From NCBI RefSeq assembly GCF_008386235.1, contig NZ_CP040671.1:558001-622000 (forward strand): 64,000 bases of DNA. The letters are read 5' to 3'. The position numbers and the translations under genes were made by a program. This stretch comes from Thermosynechococcus sp. CL-1. GTDB taxonomy: Bacteria > Cyanobacteriota > Cyanobacteriia > Thermosynechococcales > Thermosynechococcaceae. The notes beneath the pieces were generated by a model. The model was not told the origin of the DNA. It did no database searches and saw nothing but the letters and a program-made list of their open reading frames with translations. Positions 1-9,122 of this stretch are shown one piece after another. Every line of letters begins with the position of its first letter. Position 1 is the stretch's first letter.

Positions 1-233
1 GACCGAAAATTGTGGATTTGCTGCCAGAGATTCAAGTGCCGATTCTGGTGCTCTGGGGTGAGGTGGATCCTTGGACGCCGGTGTCGGGGACTCAGCACTT
101 TGCAGCCCATCAAGATCGCTTGCCGATTCGCATTGAGCGACTGCCCAATACTGGCCACTGCCCCCATGACGATCGCCCGGAGCTGGTGAACCCGATCCTC
201 ATTGAGTGGTTGCAACAGTTGGGGCACGCCTAA
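1..233 (+). CDS. alpha/beta hydrolase, C-terminal fragment (5' end outside window)
   Basis: Open reading frame runs in from the window edge and stops at TAA 231-233, so only about the last 77 residues are visible. They show the typical C-terminal part of an alpha/beta-hydrolase fold protein: a strand ending in LWGEVDPWTP, whose Asp fits the acid of the triad, and LPNTGHCPHDDRPE, whose His fits the catalytic histidine. Substrate cannot be told. The stop codon shares 4 bp (CTAA) with the stop of the convergent ctaB gene. Confidence 0.8.
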   Translation, partial: PKIVDLLPEIQVPILVLWGEVDPWTPVSGTQHFAAHQDRLPIRIERLPNTGHCPHDDRPELVNPILIEWLQQLGHA

Positions 234-1183
234 CTCAAGAGGCAAGCAAGGGCATCGAGGCTTTCTGGCAATTGGGGCAGCAGAATGCGATCGCCCACCA
301 TGGCAGCACACAGCAGCATCATGTAGAGAATCGAGAACTTAAAGAGGCTGCGTGCCTGTTCTTTGTCCTCGGGGGCTTGGGTCAACTGCCACGCGCGGTA
401 AATAAACCAACTACCAAGGGCGATCGCCACCACACCATAGCCCCAGCCCACGACACCACAGGGGTAGATTAACAGCAGACTGGTGGGCACCAGTGCCAAG
501 GTGTAGAGAAAAATTTGCCGTGCCGTGACGCGATCGCCATCAACAACGGGCAACATCGGCACCCGCACACGGGCATAGTCCTCTTGAATCAGCATCGCCA
601 ACGGCCAAAAATGGGGCGGCGTCCAGATAAAGATAATGGCAAACAGCACCCAAGCCGCCCAACTCAGTTCTCCCGTCACCGCTGCCCAACCCACCAAGGG
701 GGGAATCGCCCCAGCCGCACCGCCAATGACGATATTTTGCGGCGAAGACCGCTTCAGCCAGTGGGTATAGACCCCCACATACACCGCAATTCCCGCCATA
801 GCAAGGCTCGCACTCAGGAGGTTAGCAAACACTGCCAAGAGGCTAAAGGCCGTTGTTGCCAAGAGCACTGCTAGAAACAGCGCTTCCCAAGGAGCCACCC
901 GACCCGCTGGCAAAGGGCGACGGCGCGTCCGCTCCATAATGGCATCAATATCGCGGTCATAGAGACAGTTGAGCGTATTCGCTGCCGCCGCTGCACAGGC
1001 ACCACTGACAAGGGTTATCAGGAGTAATTGGGGAGCCACCCGACCTTGGCTTGCCACTTCCATTGCTGCCGCAGTTGTAATCAAAAAAAGCAGAATTAAC
1101 CGCGGTTTGGTGAGTTGGACATAGTCCACTAATTTTGTCGAAAGATCCCCCGTTGAGGAGGAAAGTCTGGCTAAGAATGTCAT
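230..1183 (-). CDS. ctaB: protoheme IX farnesyltransferase (heme O synthase)
   Basis: Transfers a farnesyl group to protoheme to give heme O, the first of two steps to heme A for cytochrome c oxidase; integral membrane enzyme. UbiA-superfamily protein of 317 residues with about nine hydrophobic segments and the prenyl-diphosphate/Mg motif NCLYDRDIDAIMERT near residues 72-86, followed by RRRPLPAGR. I chose ATG 1183 because GAGG lies 5 bases upstream; a TTG at 1204 would instead overlap the ctaA stop by 4 bp and is also possible. Lies directly downstream of ctaA, evidently one operon. The 3' end overlaps the converging hydrolase gene. Confidence 0.93.
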   Translation of the reverse strand: MTFLARLSSSTGDLSTKLVDYVQLTKPRLILLFLITTAAAMEVASQGRVAPQLLLITLVSGACAAAAANTLNCLYDRDIDAIMERTRRRPLPAGRVAPWEALFLAVLLATTAFSLLAVFANLLSASLAMAGIAVYVGVYTHWLKRSSPQNIVIGGAAGAIPPLVGWAAVTGELSWAAWVLFAIIFIWTPPHFWPLAMLIQEDYARVRVPMLPVVDGDRVTARQIFLYTLALVPTSLLLIYPCGVVGWGYGVVAIALGSWFIYRAWQLTQAPEDKEQARSLFKFSILYMMLLCAAMVGDRILLPQLPESLDALACLLS

Positions 1184-1200
1184 GCGAGCCTCAAGATCGT

Positions 1201-2124
1201 TCAAAACTTATGCTTCAGGGAACCGGATGGGCAATCGCGCCACGCCAATGTGGAAATGGCAACCAACAACCCCAAGAGGGTGGCGCCAATCATTTGATGG
1301 GCAACGGTGAGAGCCGGCACCTGTAGCTTTAGTTGTAGGGTGCTCCAGCCCAAGGCCACCTGCAGAGCCACCACTGGCAGGAGTGAGAAACTGAGTTGGC
1401 GCAAGAGAGAGGCCAAGGCGGGGCTACGCCAAGCGACAATCACTACCCCTAAAACACTCAGGGTAGCTGGGACAGCACCGATCAGATGGCTATTGAGGAC
1501 TACACACAGGCGATCGCCATAGAGACACTGATGCACTGCCCACTGCGAAGACACCAAGCCCCCTAACAAACTTTGGCCATAGACACATAGCGCGCCAATC
1601 ACTGCGGCAATCCGCAACCAACGGGCGCTCCCCGTACCCCGAAAGGGAGCGAAACCAACGGTGATGGCTGCCAAAAGGCAAAAGAAGAGCAGTCCTGTGC
1701 CCAGGTGAGCGGTAACAATTTCAAAGCGCAGCAACTCAGTCACCGTCAGGCCACCGAGAATCCCCTGCACAATCACAAGGCACAGTGCCGCCGCAGCAGC
1801 AGAGGGCACCCAAGGGGGCAGAGCTTGCCGCCAAGCCACACTCAATCCTACAAAGGCGATCGCCATCAGCCCTAAACTGGTGGCCAGCAGGCGGTGAAAC
1901 CACTCTAGGAAGATCTGCAAATCCATTTGCGGTACCAGCGTGCCAAAGCACAACGGCCAATCGGGACAGGCTAAACCGGCATCCATCACCCGTGTGGCAC
2001 TGCCCACCGCCATCAAAAAGAGGGTAAAGACCGTCATCAGCAGCACGAGGCGAAAAATCCACTGGCGACGGACACTCGGATCACTGCCTAGGGTCAAGGG
2101 TGAGACATGAAAAGGCCCCAGCAC
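1201..2124 (-). CDS. ctaA: heme A synthase (COX15/CtaA family)
   Basis: Oxidises heme O to heme A in the membrane, supplying the aa3-type oxidase. The 307-residue protein has about eight transmembrane segments and the family's conserved histidines in EWFHR (H77), TAHLG (H140), AVHQC (H198) and VAHQM (H276). Start is GTG 2124 with GAGG 8 bases upstream. The gene is first in a ctaA-ctaB operon; the 142 bp upstream must hold the promoter. The oxidase subunit genes themselves are not in the window. Confidence 0.93.
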   Translation of the reverse strand: MLGPFHVSPLTLGSDPSVRRQWIFRLVLLMTVFTLFLMAVGSATRVMDAGLACPDWPLCFGTLVPQMDLQIFLEWFHRLLATSLGLMAIAFVGLSVAWRQALPPWVPSAAAAALCLVIVQGILGGLTVTELLRFEIVTAHLGTGLLFFCLLAAITVGFAPFRGTGSARWLRIAAVIGALCVYGQSLLGGLVSSQWAVHQCLYGDRLCVVLNSHLIGAVPATLSVLGVVIVAWRSPALASLLRQLSFSLLPVVALQVALGWSTLQLKLQVPALTVAHQMIGATLLGLLVAISTLAWRDCPSGSLKHKF

Positions 2125-2266
2125 GGATTTTTCCTCGACAGCAACAACTTCTTCATGGTAAAGAAGCTAAGGGGGAGATCAGGGCTGGCGTGAAAATCTA
2201 TAGCTTTTCTTTAAGTTTTCGCTAGAGTATAAATTTTTCTTGCATTTGATTGCCGAGTTTGAAGGT

Positions 2267-2836
2267 CTAAAACGATGGCTCTCCGGCACTGGGTTGACGC
2301 TGCAAAAAGTGGAGAAAATCCAACAGTTCTTCATCGCTCAGTTGCTGGCGCGATCGCTTGCCGTAGCGTTCGAGTAAACAGGCACGGCCTTGGGCTTCTG
2401 TCCATCCCAAGCGTTTCATTTCGACAGTGGTTTGGGCAATTTCATCCGCCAGATCCACGGGTTCGCGCTTAGGGGGGGGCTTCTCGCTAACAGGTTTGAC
2501 CGCTGGCTTACTGCGACGGGGATTGGGAGGGGGGGTGGGTTCTAGGAGCAGATCAGTATTGCTGGCCTCTGACCAAGGAGCTGCCTCGAGGGCTGCGGGG
2601 GTGCGGGGAATCAGTTCCGCCTCCGTTTGCACAGGGAGGTGAATACCGAGAAGTTGCAGGGCACGCTGGCGGGCACTATCTTCCGCCTGTTCTAGGGTGG
2701 GGGCAGCAGCCATCCCCGTGGCTAAAATCGTGTCGCCCACAAGGAGGGTGGTTTTGACAATAAAGAGGCCGTCATGAATTTGCAATAAATCACTGACAAT
2801 GCTGCCGGTCGGATAGCGGCGGTGGAATTCGCTCAT
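2267..2836 (-). CDS. conserved cyanobacterial protein of unknown function
   Basis: 189 residues, family not recognised with certainty. Residues 1-65 form a compact alpha/beta-looking domain (IVKTTLLVGDTILATGMAAA followed by a helix rich in Glu/Arg), faintly like a small nucleic-acid-binding or Rad52-like fold. Residues 80-125 are a Pro/Lys/Arg-rich low-complexity linker. Residues 128-185 look like a helical C-terminal module (EMKRLGWTEAQGRACLLERYGKRSRQQLSDEELLDFLHFL). No signal peptide or membrane segment, so probably cytoplasmic. It stands alone between ctaA and csaB, same strand as both. Confidence 0.75.
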   Translation of the reverse strand: MSEFHRRYPTGSIVSDLLQIHDGLFIVKTTLLVGDTILATGMAAAPTLEQAEDSARQRALQLLGIHLPVQTEAELIPRTPAALEAAPWSEASNTDLLLEPTPPPNPRRSKPAVKPVSEKPPPKREPVDLADEIAQTTVEMKRLGWTEAQGRACLLERYGKRSRQQLSDEELLDFLHFLQRQPSAGEPSF

Positions 2837-2899
2837 GGGGTTGCCGCAATAAAACGACGCATCGAGTTGATCTTATCCTATCCTTGCTGAAGGGCTGGC

Positions 2900-3919
2900 C
2901 TAGAGGAGATTCAGTACTGCCTTGTGAACCGCAGCCGATTGCAGGTAGGGTTGATAGTCGGGCACGGGGGCTGCGAAGGTGTGTTGCCATTGGTGGATCA
3001 AGGCAGTGGGGTCAGGGGGCAATGCTGCTAGTTCAACCCCCGCCATACCCGTATCGGCCATGAGGTAACTCACCTTGGGATCATAGCTGAGGGCAAAACA
3101 GCGACAACCCACACTGGCCGCCATGATCAGGGCATGGAGGCGCATGGCGATCGCCCCCGCCGTTGTTGCCAACAGTCCCTTCATCTCGCGGGGATCCTCA
3201 CAGGACACAAGTTGCGTCTGCTCAGGCTGCAATGCCCCATAGAGATCCTCAGCCAAGGGCAAATCCTGTTGGGGCTGAAAGGGCAACAGCAAAAGCGGTA
3301 CCCCCGTCTCTGCCTGCCACTGCCGCAAGGCCATTTTTAGAAGCTGCCAGCGATCGCCCGTGAGGTGTCGATGGGGACGTAAACACACAGCAATGGGCGC
3401 CTTGTCCTTGGGAGGTAGAACAGGACGGGCTGACATCAGCCACACGGGATCGGCACCCTGTTGATGGGGAATGCCCCACTGCCGCAAGAGAGCCGCTGAC
3501 CCGGAATCGCGCACCGTGACTGCAAGACAACGCCGCAGAAGTGCCCGTGTCCACCAACGATAGAGGGGCGATCGCACTGGTCCAATCCCCTGTGCCCAGG
3601 CAAGGGTGCGACAGCCAAACTGTTGAGCCAGCGTCATCAAACCAAGGTAATAGAGAGGGCTGCGCCAACTGGTGACATCCTGAATGAGGCTCCCACCACC
3701 CCAAATGAAGGCTTGGCTCTGTTGTAGGGTGCGCAGCACCTTTGGCCACTGGCGGCGATCGCAGGTAGCAACGCCATAGCGGGCTGCTGTAGCTGTAGGA
3801 TTGCCGCTGAGGACGACCGGTGAAACGTGGGGCGGCAACTGTTCGAGGAGCGTTGCCAAGAGGGCTTCGTCCCCGGCATTGCCATAGCCGTAGTAGCCAC
3901 AGAGAAAGACTTGACTCAT
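2900..3919 (-). CDS. csaB: polysaccharide pyruvyl transferase CsaB
   Basis: Family members add pyruvyl ketals to cell-wall or extracellular polysaccharide; in bacteria with an S-layer this anchors SLH-domain proteins. The 339-residue protein starts with the family hallmark GYYGYGNAGDEALL near residues 8-21 and has the mid-protein WGGGSLIQD and the C-terminal AIAMRLHALIMAA segment with the conserved His. No signal peptide. Its ATG overlaps the stop of the upstream chelatase gene by 4 bp, so hisS, the chelatase and csaB are translationally linked. Confidence 0.9.
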   Translation of the reverse strand: MSQVFLCGYYGYGNAGDEALLATLLEQLPPHVSPVVLSGNPTATAARYGVATCDRRQWPKVLRTLQQSQAFIWGGGSLIQDVTSWRSPLYYLGLMTLAQQFGCRTLAWAQGIGPVRSPLYRWWTRALLRRCLAVTVRDSGSAALLRQWGIPHQQGADPVWLMSARPVLPPKDKAPIAVCLRPHRHLTGDRWQLLKMALRQWQAETGVPLLLLPFQPQQDLPLAEDLYGALQPEQTQLVSCEDPREMKGLLATTAGAIAMRLHALIMAASVGCRCFALSYDPKVSYLMADTGMAGVELAALPPDPTALIHQWQHTFAAPVPDYQPYLQSAAVHKAVLNLL

Positions 3920-4611
3920 GGGACAGGCTCCACTAGCGGCACTGCCTGAAGAATGTCTTGAAGAACGTTGATCAAGGCGGGGGTGGGTTGAATGGCTGGC
4001 ACCAAGGAAACAGCGTGGTGGGGATACCTGACTTGCAATGTCGCTAGTTGGCTGTGGACCTGATCAACGGTTTTACCGCCAAAGAGAAAGTAGCCATAAA
4101 TTTTGCTACTGGTATATCCCTGAGCCATCCGCGTCTCAATGGCATGGTCTAAACTTCCCACTTCAGTCAGGAGCGCTGGATGCACACCACAGGTCTGACA
4201 CAGTTCCTCAAACCAAGGGCGAACTTCAGGCCGACGACTGCCGTGGCCAAGGAGAATATCGGCGGCTGCATCAGCGATCGCCCGTTGTAACCATGCTTGA
4301 AAAAGCGGCTGTCCCCCCAAGAAGGGGAGTAATTGCATGGGAAGCACCGACTCGGCTGCCGCGATCGCCTGCGGCAGATCCACCACCACATGGTTGCCCG
4401 GCAGTAAAAACAGGGGTAAAATGACTACCCGCTGAGCACCTTGGCGTTGCGCTTGGCCACTGAATTCCTGAATCTTGTTAGGCAGTGGTTCTTCCTCAAG
4501 GGTGCCCCAGCCCACCATTCCTAGGCGGGTGAGTTGCTGACACAAAAAGGCCATGGCCGCCTGTGGCTCAGGGGCAGGACTGCCGTGGCTAATGAGAAAG
4601 TAGGCCATCAT
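3916..4611 (-). CDS. CbiX/SirB-type chelatase (sirohydrochlorin chelatase family)
   Basis: Inserts a divalent metal into a tetrapyrrole (cobalt or iron into sirohydrochlorin in characterised relatives). The 231-residue protein has two half-domains, each opening with the metal-binding histidine motif: LISHGSPAPEP at the N-terminus and LLGHGSRRPE near residue 120, plus IYGYFLFGGKTVDQ in the second half. Cyanobacterial double-domain members are usually 230-350 residues. Overlaps csaB (4 bp) and hisS (4 bp). Which metal it inserts cannot be told from sequence. Confidence 0.85.
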   Translation of the reverse strand: MMAYFLISHGSPAPEPQAAMAFLCQQLTRLGMVGWGTLEEEPLPNKIQEFSGQAQRQGAQRVVILPLFLLPGNHVVVDLPQAIAAAESVLPMQLLPFLGGQPLFQAWLQRAIADAAADILLGHGSRRPEVRPWFEELCQTCGVHPALLTEVGSLDHAIETRMAQGYTSSKIYGYFLFGGKTVDQVHSQLATLQVRYPHHAVSLVPAIQPTPALINVLQDILQAVPLVEPVP

Positions 4612-5876
4612 GATGGGGCAGAAAAGCGCGATCGCCAGTTCTCACTCAAGAGTTCCTGTTGCGGTACCAAGACCTGCTCCCCAGAGGTCAACCACTTCAC
4701 TTGCACGGTGCGATCTGTAGCCTCACTCTCGCCAATCACCAGACACACCGTAGCACCAACGCGATCGGCGCGCTTGACCTGTTTACCAAAGGCACTGCCG
4801 CTGAGATCCACCTCAACGGTGTAACCTTGATGCCGCAATTGCTGTGCCAAAATCAGGCCTTGGCGTTCGGCAGCTTTGCCACGGGTCACCATATAAAGGT
4901 AGGGTTGATCGCGCGGCGGCAACGGGCGATCGCGCAGGAGTAAAATCAATCGTTCCAGTCCCATCGCCCAACCAATGGCGGGGGTGGCAGGTCCCCCTAA
5001 TTCCTCGACAAGGTGATCGTAGCGCCCCCCTCCACAGACGGTTCCCTCATTGCCCAAACGCAAATCCTGAAATTCAAAGGCGGTGTGGGTATAGTAGTCG
5101 AGGCCCCGCACAAGGGCAGGATTTATCTGGTAGCGGATGCCCAGATCCTGCAAGAGGGATTGCACCTGCTCAAAATGGTTGCGCGATCGCGGACTGAGAT
5201 AATCCAACAGCCGCGGCGCTTCCTTAACAATCGCTTGGGTGTGAGGGTCTTTACTATCGAGGATGCGCAGGGGATTGCGGTGGAGGCGTTCTTGGGAATC
5301 GGGGTCTAACTCTGCCTTGTAGGGGGTGAGGTAATCCACCAAGGCCTGACGATACTCACTGCGATCCTCGCGATCGCCCACGGAGTTGAGCATCAGGGTT
5401 AACTCCTTCAATCCCAGGGCCTGCAAAATATCTAAAGCCACAGCAATGACTTCGGCATCGGCACGGGGATCGGCACTGCCTAAAACTTCCACCCCCAACT
5501 GGTGAAACTGGCGATAGCGACCGGACTGTGGCCGCTCGTAGCGAAACATGGGCCCTAGGTACCACAGGCGTTGGACGCCCCCTTGGCTGTGCAAACCATG
5601 TTCAATATAGGCGCGCACCACCCCCGCCGTGCCCTCTGGCCGCAGCGTCAGCGACCGTTGACCGCGATCGCTAAAGGTGTACATTTCCTTACTGACAATA
5701 TCGGTGGCTTCACCAATGCCCCGCTCAAACAAAGGGGTTTGCTCAAAAATGGGAGTGCAAATTTCGCGGTAGGCAGCGCGATCTAAAATCTGGCGAGCAA
5801 TGGTTTCTAAATACTGCCAATAGACCCGCTCAGCGGGCAAAATATCGCGAGTTCCCCGTGGTGCTTGCAAACCCAT
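4608..5876 (-). CDS. hisS: histidyl-tRNA synthetase
   Basis: Charges tRNA-His. Class II synthetase of 422 residues, full length for the family. Motif 2 region is MFRYERPQSGRYRQFHQ near residues 111-127, the HisRS-specific LVRGLDYYTHTAFEF is near 258-272, and motif 3 is AIGWAMGLERLIL near 300-312. The C-terminal anticodon-binding domain follows (residues about 325-415). ATG start at 5876. First gene of an overlapping hisS-chelatase-csaB string. Confidence 0.97.
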   Translation of the reverse strand: MGLQAPRGTRDILPAERVYWQYLETIARQILDRAAYREICTPIFEQTPLFERGIGEATDIVSKEMYTFSDRGQRSLTLRPEGTAGVVRAYIEHGLHSQGGVQRLWYLGPMFRYERPQSGRYRQFHQLGVEVLGSADPRADAEVIAVALDILQALGLKELTLMLNSVGDREDRSEYRQALVDYLTPYKAELDPDSQERLHRNPLRILDSKDPHTQAIVKEAPRLLDYLSPRSRNHFEQVQSLLQDLGIRYQINPALVRGLDYYTHTAFEFQDLRLGNEGTVCGGGRYDHLVEELGGPATPAIGWAMGLERLILLLRDRPLPPRDQPYLYMVTRGKAAERQGLILAQQLRHQGYTVEVDLSGSAFGKQVKRADRVGATVCLVIGESEATDRTVQVKWLTSGEQVLVPQQELLSENWRSRFSAPS

Positions 5877-5917
5877 GTGTGGTCAATGCGCAAATGAAAC
5901 AGACGTATTATACCTGC

Positions 5918-6283
5918 CTAGCTTCCTAGTAACTTCTCCACCCGCTCTAGAACCTCGCGAATGTGCTTTAATTCCCCGAGAATTTCCTTGAGGAGATCAT
6001 CTGTCGGATTGGGGGGCGTGGTTTTTAATTCCACTTGGAGGGTAGTAATGCCCATCACGTCACGGGCAAAACGAGCCACTTCATTGGGGTGAAACAGCAG
6101 CGGTTCACGACGGCTTTTGCGATGCTCTGGATTGAGGCGTTGGGGATCAAAGGGGGGATTAATGGTTTCATTATTGGTGTTGACATAACGATAAATAGAC
6201 GCACGGGAGCGGCGGAGAGTTTGCTGCACTTGATCAATGGTCATTAACTCATCCCCCCCCGCAGGATAGGAAGAACGCTGCAT
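5918..6283 (-). CDS. small HTH DNA-binding protein with C-terminal coiled coil
   Basis: 121 residues. From residue 14 the sequence MTIDQVQQTLRRSRASIYRY is a MerR/excisionase-like helix-turn-helix; a short wing region with PPFDPQRLNPEHRKSRR follows, then LLFHPNEVARFARDVMG. The last 30 residues (DDLLKEILGELKHIREVLERVEKLL) are a leucine-heptad coiled coil, which suggests a dimer or oligomer. ATG 6283; an internal ATG at 6244 would give just the HTH and coiled coil. Regulatory target unknown. Flanked by hisS and recN, same strand, separate transcription likely. Confidence 0.75.
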   Translation of the reverse strand: MQRSSYPAGGDELMTIDQVQQTLRRSRASIYRYVNTNNETINPPFDPQRLNPEHRKSRREPLLFHPNEVARFARDVMGITTLQVELKTTPPNPTDDLLKEILGELKHIREVLERVEKLLGS

Positions 6284-6350
6284 TGAGAACGGCCAAACGG
6301 TAATGTTGCTATCAAACTTATTTTACTGTAAGGATATGGACATCAAATCG

Positions 6351-8069
6351 TCAGGTTTTCATGCTAATTCCTTGGGCGTTAGGCGGAAAGGGGCGTTTTT
6401 GGTGTGCCAACAGGCCACTGGCAAATGAGAATGCCATTGCCGAGCGATCGCCCCCCGCTAAATCCGCAAGGGCTTGAACACGTGCCTCACCGCTTAAGTA
6501 TTGCACACGAATTACCGTTGTGGCGGCACTGGGATCAATGTCCTTTTGCACCAAATAGTGATGATCAGCCGCTGCCGCAATCAAGGATTGATGGGTAACG
6601 CACAACACCTGATGGGTTTCCCCCAATCGTCTTAAACTCTCGGCGATCGCCCCCGCCACGCGTCCGGAAACCCCAACATCAATTTCATCAAAAATTAGCG
6701 TTTTCGGTGTTTGCTGTGTCGTCAAGCAGGTCTCCAACGCCAGTGAAAATCGGCTCATTTCACCGCCAGAGGCAATCTCCCCAAGGGGTTGCAGGGGTTG
6801 GCCAGGATTGGCACTCCAGAGAAACCTAATCTCGTCACTACCGTGACTACTGGCTTCTGTGGTTGTGACCTGCACGATAAAACGGGCTTGGGGGAGTCCA
6901 AGGGGTTGAAGATGGGTCAGCAGGTCTTGTTCGAGGCGTTCTGCTGCCTTTAGTCGTAATTCGTGAAGTGCCGCACTGGCTTGTTCAAGGGTCTGCCGCA
7001 GTTGGGCAACTTCTGCTTCTAGGGACTCTTGGCTAGTAGAGGCATCCCTGAGGGCAGCTAATTCTGCTTGGATGCGATCGCGATAGGCAATGACACTGGC
7101 TAAATCAGGGCCATACTTGCGACACAGGCGTTGTAATTGGTGAATGCGCTGACCGAGGGCATCGAGTGTGGCTGGATCCGCATCGAGGCGATCGGCATAA
7201 CTGCGCAGTTGGCGGGCGGCTTCTTCGGTGTGGGCGATCGCCCCTGCCAACAATTCGCTCATCGGCTGAAGCGCTGGATCCCAGTTGGCAATGGCTTGCA
7301 CTGCCCCTTGGGCTTGGGCCAGCAACGTCACCACACTCGGTTCCCCTTCGTAGAGGAGGTGATAGGCCTGTTGGCTTTGGCTTTGCAGTTCCTGCACATG
7401 GCTGAGGCGTTGGTAGTCCTGTTGCAATTGGGTCAGTTCTTCAGGGTCGTCTAGGGCAGCCGGCAACAGTTCTTGGAGTTGAAAGTGCAGTAAGTCGAGT
7501 CGCTGGAGCCGTTGCTGTTCCTGAGCGGCAAAATCCTGCAATTCCCGTTGCCGTTGTTGCCATACTCGGTAGGCGTCTGCCACCCGCTGCCGCTGGCTCA
7601 TTAAGGCCTCGCCCCCATAGCGATCAAGCCAATCCCGCTGTTGAGAGGCACTGGCCAGTTGTCCTGCCTGTCCTTGAGCTGTCAGGCGCACAAGGTGCCG
7701 CCGCAATTCCTGAAGTTGCTGGCGATTCACTAGCACACCATTGACGCGGCTGCGACTGCGAAAGGTCTCCCCCTTGAGACTAAACTCGCGGCTACAGATC
7801 ACCTCATCCCCTTCAGCATCAATTTCTAGGGTGGCCAGCCAGTCTCTCACTGGGGGGGTCAGGGTGAAAGTGGCTTCGATACAGCCCTGCTCTGTCCCCG
7901 ATCGCAATTGCCGCGCCGAGAGCTTCCCCCCAAGGAGAGCATCAATGGCATCGAGGAGAATCGACTTGCCTGCCCCCGTTTCCCCCGTGAGGACATTCAA
8001 CCCCCGCTGAAAGGTCACCTCTAGCTCCGCAACGAGGGCAAAGTTCTGAATCCGCAGCGTTTGTAGCAT
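6351..8069 (-). CDS. recN: DNA repair protein RecN
   Basis: SMC-like ATPase that holds DNA ends during double-strand-break repair. 572 residues: N-terminal Walker A GETGAGKSILLDAI near residues 29-42, long coiled-coil arms (about 155-400), then the ABC signature IASGGEMSRFSLALE and Walker B TLIFDEIDVGVSG in the C-terminal third. Length matches the family. ATG 8069. Divergent from crtR across a 151-bp gap. Confidence 0.96.
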   Translation of the reverse strand: MLQTLRIQNFALVAELEVTFQRGLNVLTGETGAGKSILLDAIDALLGGKLSARQLRSGTEQGCIEATFTLTPPVRDWLATLEIDAEGDEVICSREFSLKGETFRSRSRVNGVLVNRQQLQELRRHLVRLTAQGQAGQLASASQQRDWLDRYGGEALMSQRQRVADAYRVWQQRQRELQDFAAQEQQRLQRLDLLHFQLQELLPAALDDPEELTQLQQDYQRLSHVQELQSQSQQAYHLLYEGEPSVVTLLAQAQGAVQAIANWDPALQPMSELLAGAIAHTEEAARQLRSYADRLDADPATLDALGQRIHQLQRLCRKYGPDLASVIAYRDRIQAELAALRDASTSQESLEAEVAQLRQTLEQASAALHELRLKAAERLEQDLLTHLQPLGLPQARFIVQVTTTEASSHGSDEIRFLWSANPGQPLQPLGEIASGGEMSRFSLALETCLTTQQTPKTLIFDEIDVGVSGRVAGAIAESLRRLGETHQVLCVTHQSLIAAAADHHYLVQKDIDPSAATTVIRVQYLSGEARVQALADLAGGDRSAMAFSFASGLLAHQKRPFPPNAQGISMKT

Positions 8070-8145
8070 TGTGGCTCCACTAGAGCAACGGTTCTAGGGC
8101 CATCCTTGAGCAAAGGGCGGTGACCCACTTTTGGAATCGTGCGAC

Positions 8146-8175
8146 TTGATTTTGTACCGCTGATTAGCCTACATA
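8146..8175 (+). promoter_or_regulatory. candidate sigma70 promoter of crtR
   Basis: TTGATT (8146-8151) and TACATA (8170-8175) separated by 18 bp, about 45 bp before the crtR start. An overlapping alternative -10 is TAGTAT at 8174-8179. Assigned by eye only. Confidence 0.35.
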
Positions 8176-8220
8176 GTATGAAGGTAACATTTTGCAACAA
8201 TGTGAGGAGCGACCGCGCGG

Positions 8221-9108
8221 ATGATCACGGAGGCAGCGATCCCGGCCACGGTTCCCAAGGAATTTTTAGGTCCCCCGGTGGGCTTTAATCCCACCTTAGT
8301 GATGTTTTTTGCCGCATTTGCGATCGCCATTTTATCCACTTGGGGCTACTTTCAAGGTCACTGGCCGGGCTGGGTCTCATTTGTGGCCAATATGCTGGCC
8401 TTGCACCTCATGGGCACAGTAATCCACGATGCCTCCCACAATGTTGCCCACAGTAACCGCATTATGAATGCAATTATGGGTCATGGCAGTGCCCTGATGT
8501 TGGGGTTTGTTTTCCCTGTCTTTACACGGGTGCACATGCAGCACCATGCCCATGTCAATGATCCCGAAAACGATCCCGACCACTATGTCTCCAAAGGGGG
8601 ACCCCTGTGGCTGATTGCACCCCGCTTTTTCTACCATGAGGTGTTCTTTTTTAAGCGGCGGCTTTGGCGCAACTATGAACTTTGGGAGTGGTTTCTCAGT
8701 CGCTTGACGCTGGTGGGCATTGTGATCTTTGCGGCGTTTAATGGCTATTTAGACTACGTGCTTAATTATTGGTTTTTGCCTGCCGGGGTGGTGGGTCTGA
8801 TGTTGGGGCTGTTTTTTGACTATTTTCCCCACCGTCCCCATACCGAGCGTGATCGCTGGCACAATGCCCGCGTTTATCCCAGCCGCCTCCTAAACATCCT
8901 CATTTTTGGTCAAAACTATCACCTCATCCACCATCTCTGGCCGAATATCCCTTGGTACAAAGTGCAGCCGGCCTACTACGCCGTTAAACCCCTCCTCGAT
9001 GCCCACGGCTGCAAACAGACCCTTGGTATATTGGAACCAGGGAATTTCTTGCCCTTTCTCTATGATGCTTTGGTGGGTTTGCATTTCCATCGCCCTCGTT
9101 CTTCCTAA
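8221..9108 (+). CDS. crtR: beta-carotene hydroxylase CrtR
   Basis: Hydroxylates beta-ionone rings to make zeaxanthin (and acts on myxoxanthophyll precursors) in the membrane. A 295-residue di-iron desaturase-type protein, the CrtR class rather than CrtZ. Histidine clusters: HDASHNVAH near residues 69-77, HMQHHAHVNDPENDPDH near 107-123, a cluster in FPHRPHTERDRWHNAR near 202-217 and HLIHHLWPNIPW near 237-248. Three to four hydrophobic segments. ATG 8221 with GAGG 13 bases upstream. Stands alone with its own promoter region. Confidence 0.95.
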   Translation: MITEAAIPATVPKEFLGPPVGFNPTLVMFFAAFAIAILSTWGYFQGHWPGWVSFVANMLALHLMGTVIHDASHNVAHSNRIMNAIMGHGSALMLGFVFPVFTRVHMQHHAHVNDPENDPDHYVSKGGPLWLIAPRFFYHEVFFFKRRLWRNYELWEWFLSRLTLVGIVIFAAFNGYLDYVLNYWFLPAGVVGLMLGLFFDYFPHRPHTERDRWHNARVYPSRLLNILIFGQNYHLIHHLWPNIPWYKVQPAYYAVKPLLDAHGCKQTLGILEPGNFLPFLYDALVGLHFHRPRSS

Positions 9109-9122
9109 GGTGAATCTCCGGT

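Noticed and set aside
3249-3749. 166-residue frame inside csaB, same strand
   Set aside because: Alternative frame of a gene with clear family motifs; Ser/Ala-rich shadow translation.
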